DNA of 64,000 nt from Arthrobacter antibioticus (lineage in GTDB: Bacteria; Actinomycetota; Actinomycetes; Actinomycetales; Micrococcaceae). The notes under the pieces are model-generated. The model was not told the origin of the DNA. It saw only the letters and a program-made list of their open reading frames with translations, and ran no database searches. Numbering within the stretch: position 1 is the first letter of the stretch; each line of letters starts with the position of its first letter. This document shows positions 8,917 through 16,832 of this stretch, one piece after another. The translations under genes and the position numbers were made by a program. The DNA lies in assembly GCF_030063205.1 (NCBI RefSeq), contig NZ_JASISQ010000004.1, forward strand, positions 149,609 through 213,608, given 5' to 3'.

Positions 8917-9570
8917 GTGTGCAGGCTCCCGGCTAGCTTGAGCAGGGTGACACTAGACGCGATTTTTGCTATCTCCCTGCCTTTCCTCCTCATTGGGGGT
9001 ATCACGACCGTGACATGGCTGTTCGTCAGACGCCGGCACCAGCGTGAACGTGAGCAGGGAACCTACCGTCCGCCGTTGCTACTTAGAATCACTGGTGTCT
9101 TCACTGTCTTTGTTGGCGCAATTTTGCTCCCAATCGGTATTACACAGATCATGGTTGCGTTATCAGCCGGTTCCCCGATTACGGATGACTTCGTGGCCCA
9201 GGCTGTCATCGGTGTTGTGTTTCTGCTTGTGGGACTCTTCCTGTGGCTTAAAAATTCCACCCGCCTGACCCTGGGCTCTGAAGGGCTGAGCTACTGCAAA
9301 TACCTTGTCGTCAAGGGGACAATGAACTATGGAGATATTGAATCGGTTGTGACTAGCAAACTGACTCAAGTAACTACCATCACATTGCGTGACATCCAGG
9401 GCAAAAAACTGGATATGCCTGCGGGATCCGTGGATTGGAGCCGGCTGATCGAATGGGCCCTGACGAACTCCCGCTCCGACATCTACGAAATCTTCTCGGT
9501 AAGCCCCCACATGGAAGTTACGAAAAGTTCAAGCGAGAACTCCAAGTACAGCCCTGAGTGGAAGCAGTGA
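8917..9570 (+). CDS. Membrane protein with C-terminal PH-like domain
   Basis: 217 aa if read from GTG at 8917; GTG at 8947 (MTLDAIFAIS...) is an alternative and leaves the domains intact. Three membrane segments lie near residues 15-36, 53-77 and 90-112, with a basic RRRHQRERE loop between the first two. The soluble C-terminal ~100 residues alternate strands (LTLGSEGLSYCKYLVVKG, TITLRDIQGKKLDM) in the manner of bacterial PH-type domains. Function unknown. Likely co-transcribed with the preceding 74-aa membrane protein. Confidence 0.6.
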   Translation: MCRLPASLSRVTLDAIFAISLPFLLIGGITTVTWLFVRRRHQREREQGTYRPPLLLRITGVFTVFVGAILLPIGITQIMVALSAGSPITDDFVAQAVIGVVFLLVGLFLWLKNSTRLTLGSEGLSYCKYLVVKGTMNYGDIESVVTSKLTQVTTITLRDIQGKKLDMPAGSVDWSRLIEWALTNSRSDIYEIFSVSPHMEVTKSSSENSKYSPEWKQ

Positions 9571-9647
9571 GACGCTCAATGTGAACCAGTGCGTGTGGCA
9601 CGCACCTGCTCCTGAGTGCTCCCAACTAGGGTAGTTTTACTCGGATA

Positions 9648-10037
9648 TCACGGCCGGGAATCCCTGGCCACAAGTTCGATCTCCACAGCCGCCCCAAGCG
9701 GCAGACCTGCCGCCGCGATCGTTGTTCTTGCCGGATACGGTTCGGAGAAAACTTCACCGTAGATCGCGTTCATAGCGCTGAAGTCATCGAGGGTGGTCAG
9801 GTACACGTTGACCTTCAGCACCGCGTCGAAGTTCAAGTCCGCAGCTGCTAGCACTGTCCCCAGATTGGCAAACACCTGCCGAGTCTGTACTTCGATCCCA
9901 CCGGTCACAATCTCTCCCGTTTGCGGGTCAATCGGAGTTTGGCCGGAGAGGAACAGCAGGCCTCCGTGGCGAACTGCATGGGAGTACGGTCCCACAGCGG
10001 CTGGCGCTCCGGGAGCATGAATAGAATTACGCTTCAT
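9648..10037 (-). CDS. RidA family enamine/imine deaminase
   Basis: 129 aa from the internal ATG at 10037. The full RidA/YjgF pattern is present: GPYSHAVRHGGLLFLSGQ, VFANLGTVLAAA, VYLTTLDDF and the substrate-binding Arg in YPARTTIAA, ending with the Glu-containing VEIELVA. RidA trimers hydrolyse reactive 2-aminoacrylate formed by PLP enzymes, protecting the cell. I choose ATG 10037 over the ATG at 10043 because TAGATT lies exactly six bases before it, the leaderless spacing used throughout this window. Confidence 0.9.
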   Translation of the reverse strand: MKRNSIHAPGAPAAVGPYSHAVRHGGLLFLSGQTPIDPQTGEIVTGGIEVQTRQVFANLGTVLAAADLNFDAVLKVNVYLTTLDDFSAMNAIYGEVFSEPYPARTTIAAAGLPLGAAVEIELVARDSRP

Positions 10038-10043
10038 TTGCAT

Positions 10044-10049
10044 AATCTA
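10044..10049 (-). promoter_or_regulatory. Leaderless -10 element of ridA-family gene
   Basis: On the minus strand TAGATT, six bases, ATG at 10037. This overlaps the alternative upstream ATG and decides the start. Confidence 0.5.
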
Positions 10050-10194
10050 GAACCTACCTTTTTACCTAAAACAAACCCACCCAAATGTTGTTTAAAGTTG
10101 AGATATACGCGTTAACAGCTAATGAATGGGATCAACTGCTCATATTACGCCAGCGCGAATTGTGCCAGCACGAACCGCGCGACGCCCTTGTGGC

Positions 10195-10200
10195 TAGGCT
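10195..10200 (+). promoter_or_regulatory. Leaderless -10 element of the histidine phosphatase gene
   Basis: TAGGCT, six bases (GGTTAG), then ATG at 10207. Confidence 0.55.
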
Positions 10201-10206
10201 GGTTAG

Positions 10207-10899
10207 ATGACAACAGTAATTCTTGTGCGGCACGGCCGCACCACAGCCAATGCCACCGGACTGCTGGCTGGCCGGACGGAGGGCGTCGATCTGGACCAGG
10301 TCGGGCGCGACCAAGCGGCTTTGACAGGAGAACGGCTCGCGGCCGTGCCCCTAGTCGGGGTTGTTTCAAGCCCTCTTGAGCGTTGCCAGCAGACAACTCA
10401 GCTCATCCTCGATCGCCAAGCTGGCAAGCCGAATACGCTGATCGATCCGGCTCTCATCGAGTGCGACTACGGCCAATGGCAGGGCCGCACATTGCGTGAT
10501 CTCGCGACCGAGGATCTGTGGCCGGTGGTGCAGTCGCAACCGTCCGCCGTCGTCTTTCCCGGGGGTGAATCGATGGCCGGGATGCAGGCTCGGTCTGTGG
10601 CAGCAATTCGACGCCATGATGCAGCCTTCGAAGCCGAGTACGGGCCGGAGGCCGTATGGGTTGTTGTCAGTCATGGTGACATCATCAAGTCAATCCTCGC
10701 CGATGCGTTCGGCATGCACCTTGACCTGTTCCAGCGGATTAACGTTGGCCCTGCCTCTGTATCGATCGTGCATTACGGCGTTGATCGGCCGAGCGTCTAC
10801 GCAACGAACACCACAGCAGGCGATCTATCGTGGCTTTCAAACAAAATTCTGGGTGGTGATGCGCCGGTGGGTGGCGGTGCAGGTCAAAAGGCGCCGTGA
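10207..10899 (+). CDS. Histidine phosphatase family protein (MSMEG_4193/phosphomutase type)
   Basis: 230 aa. The phosphohistidine motif is VILVRHGRTTANATG at the N-terminus. Other catalytic marks are SSPLERCQQT, the acidic ECDYGQWQG and the second His in VVVSHGDIIK. It is a branch-2 phosphatase or phosphoglycerate-mutase-like enzyme, cytoplasmic. It sits directly upstream of DUF3090 and SCO1664-family genes, the standard actinobacterial trio of unknown joint function. Start chosen from the -10 hexamer six bases before ATG. Confidence 0.88.
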   Translation: MTTVILVRHGRTTANATGLLAGRTEGVDLDQVGRDQAALTGERLAAVPLVGVVSSPLERCQQTTQLILDRQAGKPNTLIDPALIECDYGQWQGRTLRDLATEDLWPVVQSQPSAVVFPGGESMAGMQARSVAAIRRHDAAFEAEYGPEAVWVVVSHGDIIKSILADAFGMHLDLFQRINVGPASVSIVHYGVDRPSVYATNTTAGDLSWLSNKILGGDAPVGGGAGQKAP

Positions 10900-10911
10900 A
10901 GCAAATGTGCC

Positions 10912-10917
10912 TAGACT
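10912..10917 (+). promoter_or_regulatory. Leaderless -10 element of the DUF3090 gene
   Basis: TAGACT, six bases (ACACAT), then ATG at 10924. It gives this gene its own promoter within the trio, although only 24 bases separate it from the phosphatase stop. Confidence 0.55.
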
Positions 10918-10923
10918 ACACAT

Positions 10924-11478
10924 ATGTCTACACATATCCACGAGTTTGACTGGCCGGATCGGGTCGTCGTTGGCACCATTGGCGTTCCGGGAACACGTAC
11001 CTTTTATCTGCAGGTGCGCGCAGGGAAGCAGATTCTCAGTATTGCCCTCGAGAAGCAGCAGGCCGCTCTGCTCGCAGAGAAGATCGAGGAAATTCTTGAT
11101 CAGCTCATCACTTTGGAGGGTAACCCCTTCAGTGTTCCCACGAGCACTCCCATTGAACTTGTTGACAATGACCAACTCGAAGCCGTCGATGAGCAGTTTC
11201 GCACCGGGGCCATGAGCTTAGGGTGGGACCCCACCACAGCCCAGGTTGTCATTGAAGCCCACCCCATCACCACTGTCGATGCTGATGACAACGACGAATG
11301 GCTTGTAGAAGACGCCGCCAACGAGCCAGAAATGCTGCTGGTGCGCATGCCGGTCGGTACCGCCCGCGCCTTCGCTATGCGCACCCATGAGATAGTGGGC
11401 GCAGGGCGTCCCACGTGCCCACTCTGCGGGTACCCAATGGACGCCGACGGGCACCTCTGTCCCCCTCCCGAGGCCTGA
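10924..11478 (+). CDS. DUF3090 family protein
   Basis: 184 aa. It contains the family features GTIGVPGTRTFYLQ and ALEKQQAALLAEKIEEIL near the N-terminus, and the C-terminal zinc-ribbon-like CPLCGYPMDADGHLCP with three cysteines. Role unknown; in actinobacteria it is consistently found between the histidine phosphatase and the SCO1664/PI-kinase-like gene, as here. Its TGA overlaps the next ATG by one base (TGATG), so the downstream gene is translationally coupled. Confidence 0.88.
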   Translation: MSTHIHEFDWPDRVVVGTIGVPGTRTFYLQVRAGKQILSIALEKQQAALLAEKIEEILDQLITLEGNPFSVPTSTPIELVDNDQLEAVDEQFRTGAMSLGWDPTTAQVVIEAHPITTVDADDNDEWLVEDAANEPEMLLVRMPVGTARAFAMRTHEIVGAGRPTCPLCGYPMDADGHLCPPPEA

Positions 11479-12245
11479 TGGCAGCGCCAAACCTAGCGAC
11501 CTCTGAGCTGACTCTCACCGGACGGATCACAACGGCTTCAAACGCTACATTCCTGGGCAGCATCGGCGATGTGGTGGTGGTCTACAAGCCGATAGCTGGG
11601 GAAAATCCGCTGTGGGATTTTCCGCACGGAAGTCTGGCTCATCGGGAGGTGGCCGCATATCTAGTCTCGCAGGTCTTCGGCGGCGACGTGGTGCCGCATA
11701 CTTGGCTGCGCGATGGTCCACTGGGCGAAGGCATGGTGCAACTCTGGCAGGAGCAAGACCCCGCCCAAAACGCCGTCGACCTTATCGCAACGGACCTTGT
11801 GCCGGAGACAGGCTGGAAATACGTTCTCGAGGGACGCGGCGAGAACGGGCAGATGGTTGCGCTCGTTCACGAAGACTCACCAGCGCTGCGACGTATGGCG
11901 GTGCTGGACATCATCATCAACAACGCCGACCGCAAAGGCGATCACATACTTTCGATGGCTGACGGACTCCGGCACGGTGTGGACCACGGCCTCACCTTTC
12001 ACCGTGACCACAAGCTGCGCACGGTTCTGTGGGGATGGGTGGGAGAGGATCTAAGCGCTAAGGAACTCGACGGCATAGATCGTGTCAGCCAAGGACTTCA
12101 CGGTGAGCTGGGGCGAAATTTGACGGACTTACTCAGCGCCGAAGAAATCGCGTCACTAGCCGCGCGTTGCGCCCGGTTGCGCTTGGCAGGGCAGTTTCCG
12201 GCTCCAAGCGGTGAGATGTCAGCGGTTCCTTGGCCGCTTTTCTAA
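11478..12245 (+). CDS. SCO1664 family protein (PI3/4-kinase-like fold)
   Basis: 255 aa from ATG 11478. It has VVVVYKPIAGENPLWDFP (nucleotide-binding Lys), the HREVAAYL helix, LDIIINNADRKGDH (catalytic loop with N/D) and VDHGLTFH (DxG-type metal motif), the layout of HipA/PI-kinase-like phosphotransferases. Substrate unknown. Start chosen by the TGATG overlap with DUF3090; a longer in-frame reading begins 63 bases earlier inside DUF3090 and is unlikely. It is the last core gene before the accessory island. A 34-base palindrome lies 78 bases downstream. Confidence 0.85.
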   Translation: MAAPNLATSELTLTGRITTASNATFLGSIGDVVVVYKPIAGENPLWDFPHGSLAHREVAAYLVSQVFGGDVVPHTWLRDGPLGEGMVQLWQEQDPAQNAVDLIATDLVPETGWKYVLEGRGENGQMVALVHEDSPALRRMAVLDIIINNADRKGDHILSMADGLRHGVDHGLTFHRDHKLRTVLWGWVGEDLSAKELDGIDRVSQGLHGELGRNLTDLLSAEEIASLAARCARLRLAGQFPAPSGEMSAVPWPLF

Positions 12246-12323
12246 GGGAATGACGGTCCTGGCTTCCCAGACTGCGCCCCGTTGAGTCACCCTCTCTACC
12301 GGTCAGCCCGTGGCAATAGGTGT

Positions 12324-12357
12324 CTGACCGCTAAGAACACGTGTTCTTAGCGGTCAG
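12324..12357. terminator. Perfect 34-bp palindrome (hairpin) before the island
   Basis: A 17-bp arm CTGACCGCTAAGAACAC is followed immediately by its exact reverse complement. It lies between the end of the SCO1664-family gene and the first ychF-end repeat. It lacks a T tract but could end transcription in both directions, as expected between SCO1664 and the convergent ychF in a chromosome without the island. Confidence 0.6.
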
Positions 12358-12377
12358 CGGTACAAGTTTCAGGCAGT

Positions 12378-12414
12378 CCAGCGGCTCAGACGTTGAAGCG
12401 GAACTCCACCACGT
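12378..12414. repeat. ychF 3'-end direct repeat, left copy (attL-like)
   Basis: 37 bases identical to 24937-24973, which contain the last codons, stop codon and downstream bases of ychF. On the minus strand it still encodes the [12 protein letters not shown] ending of YchF. Beyond base 12414 the sequence changes from ychF to TCCGTAATCG, as expected for a left junction between chromosome and an integrated element. Confidence 0.85.
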
Positions 12415-12801
12415 TCCGTAATCGAATAATCTTTGGGCCGCCGGTTCACTCTCAGCAACCTTCTATCCTCCGGCCTCCAACTCATCTGATTTCTGTTCTC
12501 CGCACGACGTCGGCTCAAAACGCTCAGCCACGCCGCATCCTACAACTCCATTTTCCGAAAATCGCACCAATAACACTTTTTACCGCTAGTCCGCTGTGAA
12601 CACCCGATGTTCATCCCGACCCGGTAAGCGTCCGACTCCGGAACGGCCTAAGCACAGTTCCTGCCGCTCGTCCCACGTAGACTCCGCCGCAACGACTCCT
12701 CCAACTGATCCGCCAGTACCAGCAATCCAGTTTCAGATTGATTTGGCAACCTGTGCCATTACGTCGCGCGCGGTTCCGTTCGACGTTCCCGGCCACCTAA
12801 A
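12415..12801. other. Conserved non-coding spacer next to the att repeat (copy 1)
   Basis: About 390 bases that match 16427-16832 closely by eye, starting with AATCGAATAA and CTTTGGGCCGCC. No convincing ORF is shared by both copies. It joins the att repeat to the TM-protein module and is duplicated with it, so it is probably part of the mobile unit (recombination arms, promoter or small RNA). Confidence 0.5.
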
Positions 12802-13371
12802 GTGAGCTTTGGATTCCAGCAGCTCAAGCCCGTACCTGAACCAGAACCATCCATGTCCTTTCTACTGTCCATGGTGATTGCCGTTGTGACCTTGATCATC
12901 GCCTGGATGACATTCAAGGTGTCGAAGGAGAGCAGAATTGTGGCCGAGCAAGGCCACAGGACGTCACAGGAGTCCCTACAAGTGGCCAGCAACGGCTGGA
13001 AGCAGGTGGGCCGTGAAGAGCCGTGGTCCCTTACCAAGCTAGATAAGAACAACTGACCCCTGGAACACCTGCACTATAGCCCTGCTGCCATTGTTGCTGC
13101 GGCTGAAGCGTCGCCACTTTTCAGAGGCTCTCCTGTGAACTTCCAAAACCCTGCCGGGGCACCGGTGTCAATCTCCCGCAGCGGAGCAAAAGTTGTCCTG
13201 GAAATTCCGTCAACGAACCCGGGCGCCTCCCTCACCCTGTATTACCGTGAGTTCGCTGAGACCGAAGCTGTTCCGACATGGAATCAGCTGTACTTTGCCG
13301 GCAACGACTGGACGACGGCCCAGTACTGCGCAGCTTGGGGCTTCTGCCACCGCCCCACCACGTCGCCTTAG
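12802..13371 (+). pseudogene. Broken paralogue of the island TM protein (copy 1)
   Basis: Aligned with the intact gene at 16833-17516. GTG at 12802 starts an 84-codon reading (SFGFQQLKP..., one TM segment VIAVVTLIIAWMTF) that ends at a TGA where the intact copy has TGG. The same frame resumes and is readable to 13371. Relative to copy 2 it lacks 96, 21 and 42 bases, all multiples of three and flanked by short direct repeats, and gains 3 bases. Its original TGA stop is TGC, so the frame runs on through the 13-base att-like sequence at 13355. One nonsense change therefore seems to be the inactivating event. Confidence 0.75.
13355..13367. repeat. 13-base ychF att-core match after TM pseudogene
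   Basis: CCACCACGTCGCC, identical to 24965-24977 within ychF and to 17541-17553 and 19561-19573. Here it closes the TM-protein module. It could be a half site left by recombination. Confidence 0.45.
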
Positions 13372-13490
13372 CCGCCTAGCCTCAGACTAAGGTTTCACCC
13401 TGCCAATTTGTCACGGAGCCACTGTCTGTTCGAATCGCGATACCGAAAGCCCCGAGATTAGCTCGGGTGGCGAAGCACCGACACCAAAGC

Positions 13491-13653
13491 TTGTGTCAAG
13501 CCCCGGGATTGGTGGAGGGTTTATTAGACCCGTTCCAGCGTTTTGAGGGCAGGTAGATTTGAGTTGTAGTTGGCTTCTTCTTCGACTGGCGGGATCTATC
13601 CGATTTCTCCGTGGAGTCGTCGGTGGTTGTACAAATCGATGTACTCGTCGACG
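13491..13653 (-). pseudogene. IS3-family transposase C-terminal remnant
   Basis: Reverse translation gives VDEYIDLYNHRRLHGEIG, then an in-frame stop, then IPPVEEEANYNSN and LPALKTLERV, the standard end of IS3-type OrfB (the YNHRRLHG motif follows the third catalytic residue). The rest of the transposase is absent. It marks the point where similarity to the second island copy (17.6 kb) ends, so the insertion probably replaced or truncated what followed. Confidence 0.7.
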
Positions 13654-13758
13654 CCTAAGCATAGGCATCTGCCGAGCGTACCGCACGAGCCGGCAGCCAC
13701 GGCTGTGGCATCAACGGCCCAGACGAGAAATGAGCGATCCGCCCAATTTATGCTCTAG

Positions 13759-14421
13759 CTAATCGATGATCCTGACGGCGTCGATTACGTCCGCGGCGTG
13801 CAGTCGGTGCACCGTGGCCTGCCAGTAGTCTCTTGTGCCAAAATTCGTACTGTCGAAGATGCACCCCCAGGACTGCTCGGCCTCCTCAACCAAGGCTGCG
13901 GGCCACTGACTGATCGGAGTGTTGACCACGCCGGCGGCCTTGAGACGCGCATGGAAGCCGTCGTAAATCTGATCCCAACGCTTATCGAACTCGTCTTCTG
14001 GCTCTCCTGGCCACTTCGGGATCGCCAGAGTCGAGTTGAGCACGGAATGCCATTCATCGAAGTGCGACAGAAGGACCCTTTCCCGAGGAATCCTGCAGGT
14101 CAGCAGGACCTGGCTCCGAGCACGACGACAGTCTGCGACCAGATCGACCCGTCGAATCTTTGCCCACAACCACAGCGCAGCATCACCAGACGTGGGCAAC
14201 TGCGCTGCCATCATCCGGCCCATCCAACCATACGCCTCTGACAAGAACGGATCCGCCAGAGCCGAGTCCGGCCACAACACCTCTGTTGTCAACAGTTCCT
14301 CGAACGCGGCACGCGTCTGGATCGTGTGCAGGAGTAAAACGTCAGCGTGCAGGTCATGGGCGAGCCTGCCCGGAGGTACAGCCGTCTCTGGCGCAGCGGA
14401 TCGAATCGGAAACGGTGGCAT
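13759..14421 (-). CDS. DUF3841 family protein
   Basis: 220 aa from ATG 14421. The family pattern is visible: HTIQTRAAFEELL at the N-terminus, YGWMGRMMAAQ, DAALWLWAKI, then PRERVLLSHFDEWHSVLN. DUF3841 proteins are small cytoplasmic proteins of unknown function, often in variable regions. A longer in-frame reading to 14688 runs through the divergent zinc-ribbon gene and is unlikely. Head-to-head with that gene, 67 bases apart. A CAGAAT hexamer lies seven bases before the start. Confidence 0.75.
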   Translation of the reverse strand: MPPFPIRSAAPETAVPPGRLAHDLHADVLLLHTIQTRAAFEELLTTEVLWPDSALADPFLSEAYGWMGRMMAAQLPTSGDAALWLWAKIRRVDLVADCRRARSQVLLTCRIPRERVLLSHFDEWHSVLNSTLAIPKWPGEPEDEFDKRWDQIYDGFHARLKAAGVVNTPISQWPAALVEEAEQSWGCIFDSTNFGTRDYWQATVHRLHAADVIDAVRIID

Positions 14422-14454
14422 GAGCACTATTCTGCCGTACCGCACCGACAACCC

Positions 14455-14481
14455 TTGCTTGTCGGTGCTTCCGACTAGAGT
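14455..14481 (+). promoter_or_regulatory. Promoter of the 72-aa zinc-ribbon gene
   Basis: TTGCTT at 14455-14460, a 15-base spacer, TAGAGT at 14476-14481, then seven bases to ATG 14489. Probably leaderless or nearly so. Confidence 0.4.
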
Positions 14482-14488
14482 TACCGTC

Positions 14489-14707
14489 ATGAGCAAAGAT
14501 AATTTGGACATCGTAAAAATAGAAGAAGCGATCCTCCAGAAAGAAGAGGACATGAAAGCCTGGTGCCCGTCCAGTGGTGAGAACGTGGGCCGCATGATCG
14601 AGTCCTCCGCCACCGACAACTGGTACATCGCGTGCCCCACCTGCGGGGTGCGGTGGGCCGGTGGAAGTACAGTGCTTTCCGACCACACAAGGCCGGGCTA
14701 CCGGTGA
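14489..14707 (+). CDS. Small zinc-ribbon-like protein
   Basis: 72 aa. It starts MSKDNLDIVKIEEAILQ (acidic helix) and then has CPSSGENV and YIACPTCGVRW, giving one CxxC knuckle plus an upstream Cys. This looks like half of a zinc ribbon. No family recognised. Divergent from the DUF3841 gene, with which it shares a 67-base promoter region, so the pair may act together. Confidence 0.55.
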   Translation: MSKDNLDIVKIEEAILQKEEDMKAWCPSSGENVGRMIESSATDNWYIACPTCGVRWAGGSTVLSDHTRPGYR

Positions 14708-14898
14708 TCAACATCGAATAAGCCGAGGCTGGGATCATCCAACGGCGGTGAGACACTGCACCGACGGGAGCAAAGTCGAGCCGGAAATTCCCCTATCGTC
14801 CGTGGCCGTGAGTTCGCTGGGTGGGAACCTGCTCAGCCGCTGTCGAATAAAGGCAAACGAAAGGCGGAGCGAATCGAACACGCGCGGAACACGTCTGA

Positions 14899-15513
14899 CT
14901 ACGAGACCCGCTTGTTCGACTGGATCGAAAACTCTGGGGACTCACTTGCCGGGTACGAATCGTACGTCTTGTCTATGATCTCGCCCTTTAGCGGGATCAG
15001 CATCCCAGCGACGGCGAGAAGTTCCTCCTTGTCATCGAGCTCGGGTTCGTTAGCGTCGCCGATCTCGGTATGACCAAGCTCGAACCTTACTGTGCACCAC
15101 TGTCTGCCTCGATAGTCGAGCTTCGCGTCGAAGGGTTGCATGACGTACACCGTGGGAACGGCTGGCGGTCGAGGTGCGGCTTTCTCTACCAATCGCCCGG
15201 TGAACCCAGCCTAACCTTCCTCCAAGGCAGCCTAGAAATCGCTGTGGAATTGAGCCAGTGTCTGGTTCCGTGCGGCGTCGAGGTCCTTGGTAAACCGCGT
15301 CCCCTACCCATCACGCAGCGCCATAGCGCTACCATCCTTGATTACTCCCCCGGGGAGCGGCTGGCCAACGACGACCAAGGCCATGCAGATCCTACGCCGT
15401 TGGGCCAACCCGTCGTCACCTTCGATGGTGCGGATTCGTCGCTCTAAGGAGTGCATATTCGTCCGCGTGTCCGTGTACGTCACTTCTTGAGTCCTTTTTT
15501 CACTCACTGCCAT
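14899..15513 (-). pseudogene. AbiEii-type nucleotidyltransferase toxin, interrupted by three amber codons
   Basis: One reading frame from ATG 15513 gives MAVSEKRT... GVIKDGSAMALRDG, then GTRFTKDLDAARNQ (the nucleotidyltransferase G-S and DxD-like motifs of AbiEii/type IV toxins), LAQFHSDF, AALEEG, and AGFTGRLVEKAAPRPP... RWCTV-like strands. TAG stops occur in frame at 15304-15306, 15232-15234 and 15211-15213. The frame ends at 14899 with a degenerate tail, shorter than the ~280-300 aa usual for the family. The ATG overlaps the end of AbiEi by 10 bases. Most likely decayed. Confidence 0.7.
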
Positions 15514-16022
15514 TCGGTGGTAGTTAACAACCCTTCCGCCCGCGCCTCTTTAGTGGCATTCACTAGGCGTTCAGTCTCGACACGCCCAGGACACTCAAGG
15601 AGAGCATCGGCAACGCGTTGCGCGGCAAGTCCCTCATAGACAGTCCTAGGTGCGCCCCCTCTCACCTGTGTCAGTTCAACGAATGAGGGCAGCTTCGGCC
15701 GCGCGCGTCGCGGAACGGCCACTTTGATCCGGCGAGGGTTGACATCGGCGAGCCCGAAGAAGGCCAGCACCGATTCCCCATGGAGGTATGCACCCTCACC
15801 TACACGCAGGAGAGCCTCAGCAAACTGGTCATAACGGGTGGGTGGGACGTCCGGCACGCGGTACAGTCCGTAAGCGACATTCTCCAAACCGCCCCTAGCG
15901 GCCAGTTTGGGGAGCTCAACCGCGGGAACGCCTGCCTCGATAGCTTCTTTTGTGCTGACATACCCGTAATGATCGAGCGCTAGCTCACGCACGATGTCTC
16001 GGTACTTCGCGCCTGCAACCAT
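15504..16022 (-). CDS. AbiEi-type type IV antitoxin
   Basis: 172 aa from ATG 16022. The N-terminal winged-helix region YRDIVRELALDHYGYVSTKEA is followed by LPKLAARGGLENVAYGLYRVP and LHGESVLAFFGLADVNP, typical of AbiEi antitoxins. These bind their own promoter and counter the AbiEii nucleotidyltransferase. The partner gene overlaps it downstream but is broken, so this antitoxin is now alone. A TTTAGT hexamer lies six bases before the start. An in-frame extension to 16073 lacks support. Confidence 0.82.
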   Translation of the reverse strand: MVAGAKYRDIVRELALDHYGYVSTKEAIEAGVPAVELPKLAARGGLENVAYGLYRVPDVPPTRYDQFAEALLRVGEGAYLHGESVLAFFGLADVNPRRIKVAVPRRARPKLPSFVELTQVRGGAPRTVYEGLAAQRVADALLECPGRVETERLVNATKEARAEGLLTTTEWQ

Positions 16023-16071
16023 GTTACAACTAAACCGAAATCGGTAGTGTTGTGACGAGCCAGCGCTTTTC

Positions 16072-16203
16072 ATGACGATCTATAAAACTAAGGAATACAA
16101 GCTTGGAGAGGACAGCGCCGTCAAGTATAAGTGCCACAACCAGAAGTTCTTTGACGGTGCTGAAAACACTTGGGACGAAGCCGAGGAAGTCGTGGAATCG
16201 TGA
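16072..16203 (+). CDS. Possible 43-aa protein
   Basis: ATG-TGA frame beginning [20 protein letters not shown] and ending with acidic DEAEEVVES. Amino-acid use is protein-like (Lys/Glu rich, one Cys, one Trp, paired Phe). No Shine-Dalgarno or -10 at leaderless distance is evident, and no family is recognised. Divergent from abiEi with a 49-base gap. It could be a fragment of a longer lost gene. Confidence 0.3.
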   Translation: MTIYKTKEYKLGEDSAVKYKCHNQKFFDGAENTWDEAEEVVES

Positions 16204-16343
16204 GGTGCTGACTATCCGATCACGTTTGATTGGCTTAAGCAATACCTATGAGCCCAGCGTCAGCAGGATGCACCATTTCAAGGCCACACGGTGTCAGATA
16301 AACCAATGATTTGCCACCCATCTTAGGCCACACTAGCGGACTA

Positions 16344-16378
16344 AGACGCCCTGGATGCTCGAAGCATCCAGGGCGTCT
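16344..16378. terminator. Strong hairpin before the second att repeat
   Basis: A perfect 16-bp stem (arm AGACGCCCTGGATGCT at 16344-16359, complement at 16363-16378) with a three-base CGA loop, ending 11 bases before the 16390 repeat. GC-rich, with no T tract. A bidirectional terminator is likely. Confidence 0.7.
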
Positions 16379-16389
16379 CACAAAGCAGT

Positions 16390-16426
16390 CCAGCGGCTCA
16401 GACGTTGAAGCGGAACTCCACCACGT
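16390..16426. repeat. ychF 3'-end direct repeat, middle copy
   Basis: The same 37 bases as 12378-12414 and 24937-24973, in the same orientation. Followed by TCAATAATCGAATAACC, closely matching the bases after the left copy. This is the junction between two tandem elements. Confidence 0.85.
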
Positions 16427-16832
16427 TCAATAATCGAATAACCTTTGGGCCGCCGATTCGCCCTCAGCAACCTTCCCTCCTCCGGCCGCCAACTCATCTG
16501 ATTTCTGTTTTTTTCACACCTTGTTGGCTCAAAACGCTCAGCAACGCCGCGCCCTACCGCGCCGTTTTCCGAAAATCGCACCAACAACACCTTTTTACCA
16601 CTAGTCGGTTGCGAACGCCTGATGTTCATCCCGACCCGGTAAGTGTCCGACTCCGGAATGGCCTAAGCACAGTTCCTGCTGCGGTTGCTTGTCCCATGTA
16701 GACTCCGCCGGAGTCCGCCGCAACGCCTCCTCCGACTGATCCTGCACTACCAGCAATCCAGTTTCCTATTGATTTGGCAACCTGTGCCATCACGTCGCGC
16801 GCGGTTCTGTTCGACGTCCCCGACCACCTAAA
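16427..16832. other. Conserved non-coding spacer (copy 2)
   Basis: Matches 12415-12801 along its whole length with scattered differences and small indels. No ORF keeps its frame in both copies. Holds whatever drives the TM-protein gene; no certain promoter could be named. Confidence 0.5.

Noticed and set aside
14036..14707. 223-codon forward reading through the DUF3841 gene
   Set aside because: Only its last 72 codons are protein-like; the upstream part is antisense to DUF3841.
15211..15306. Genuine amber recoding in AbiEii
   Set aside because: Not claimed as fact: no suppressor tRNA or recoding signal is visible in the window, and the shortened C-terminus favours decay.
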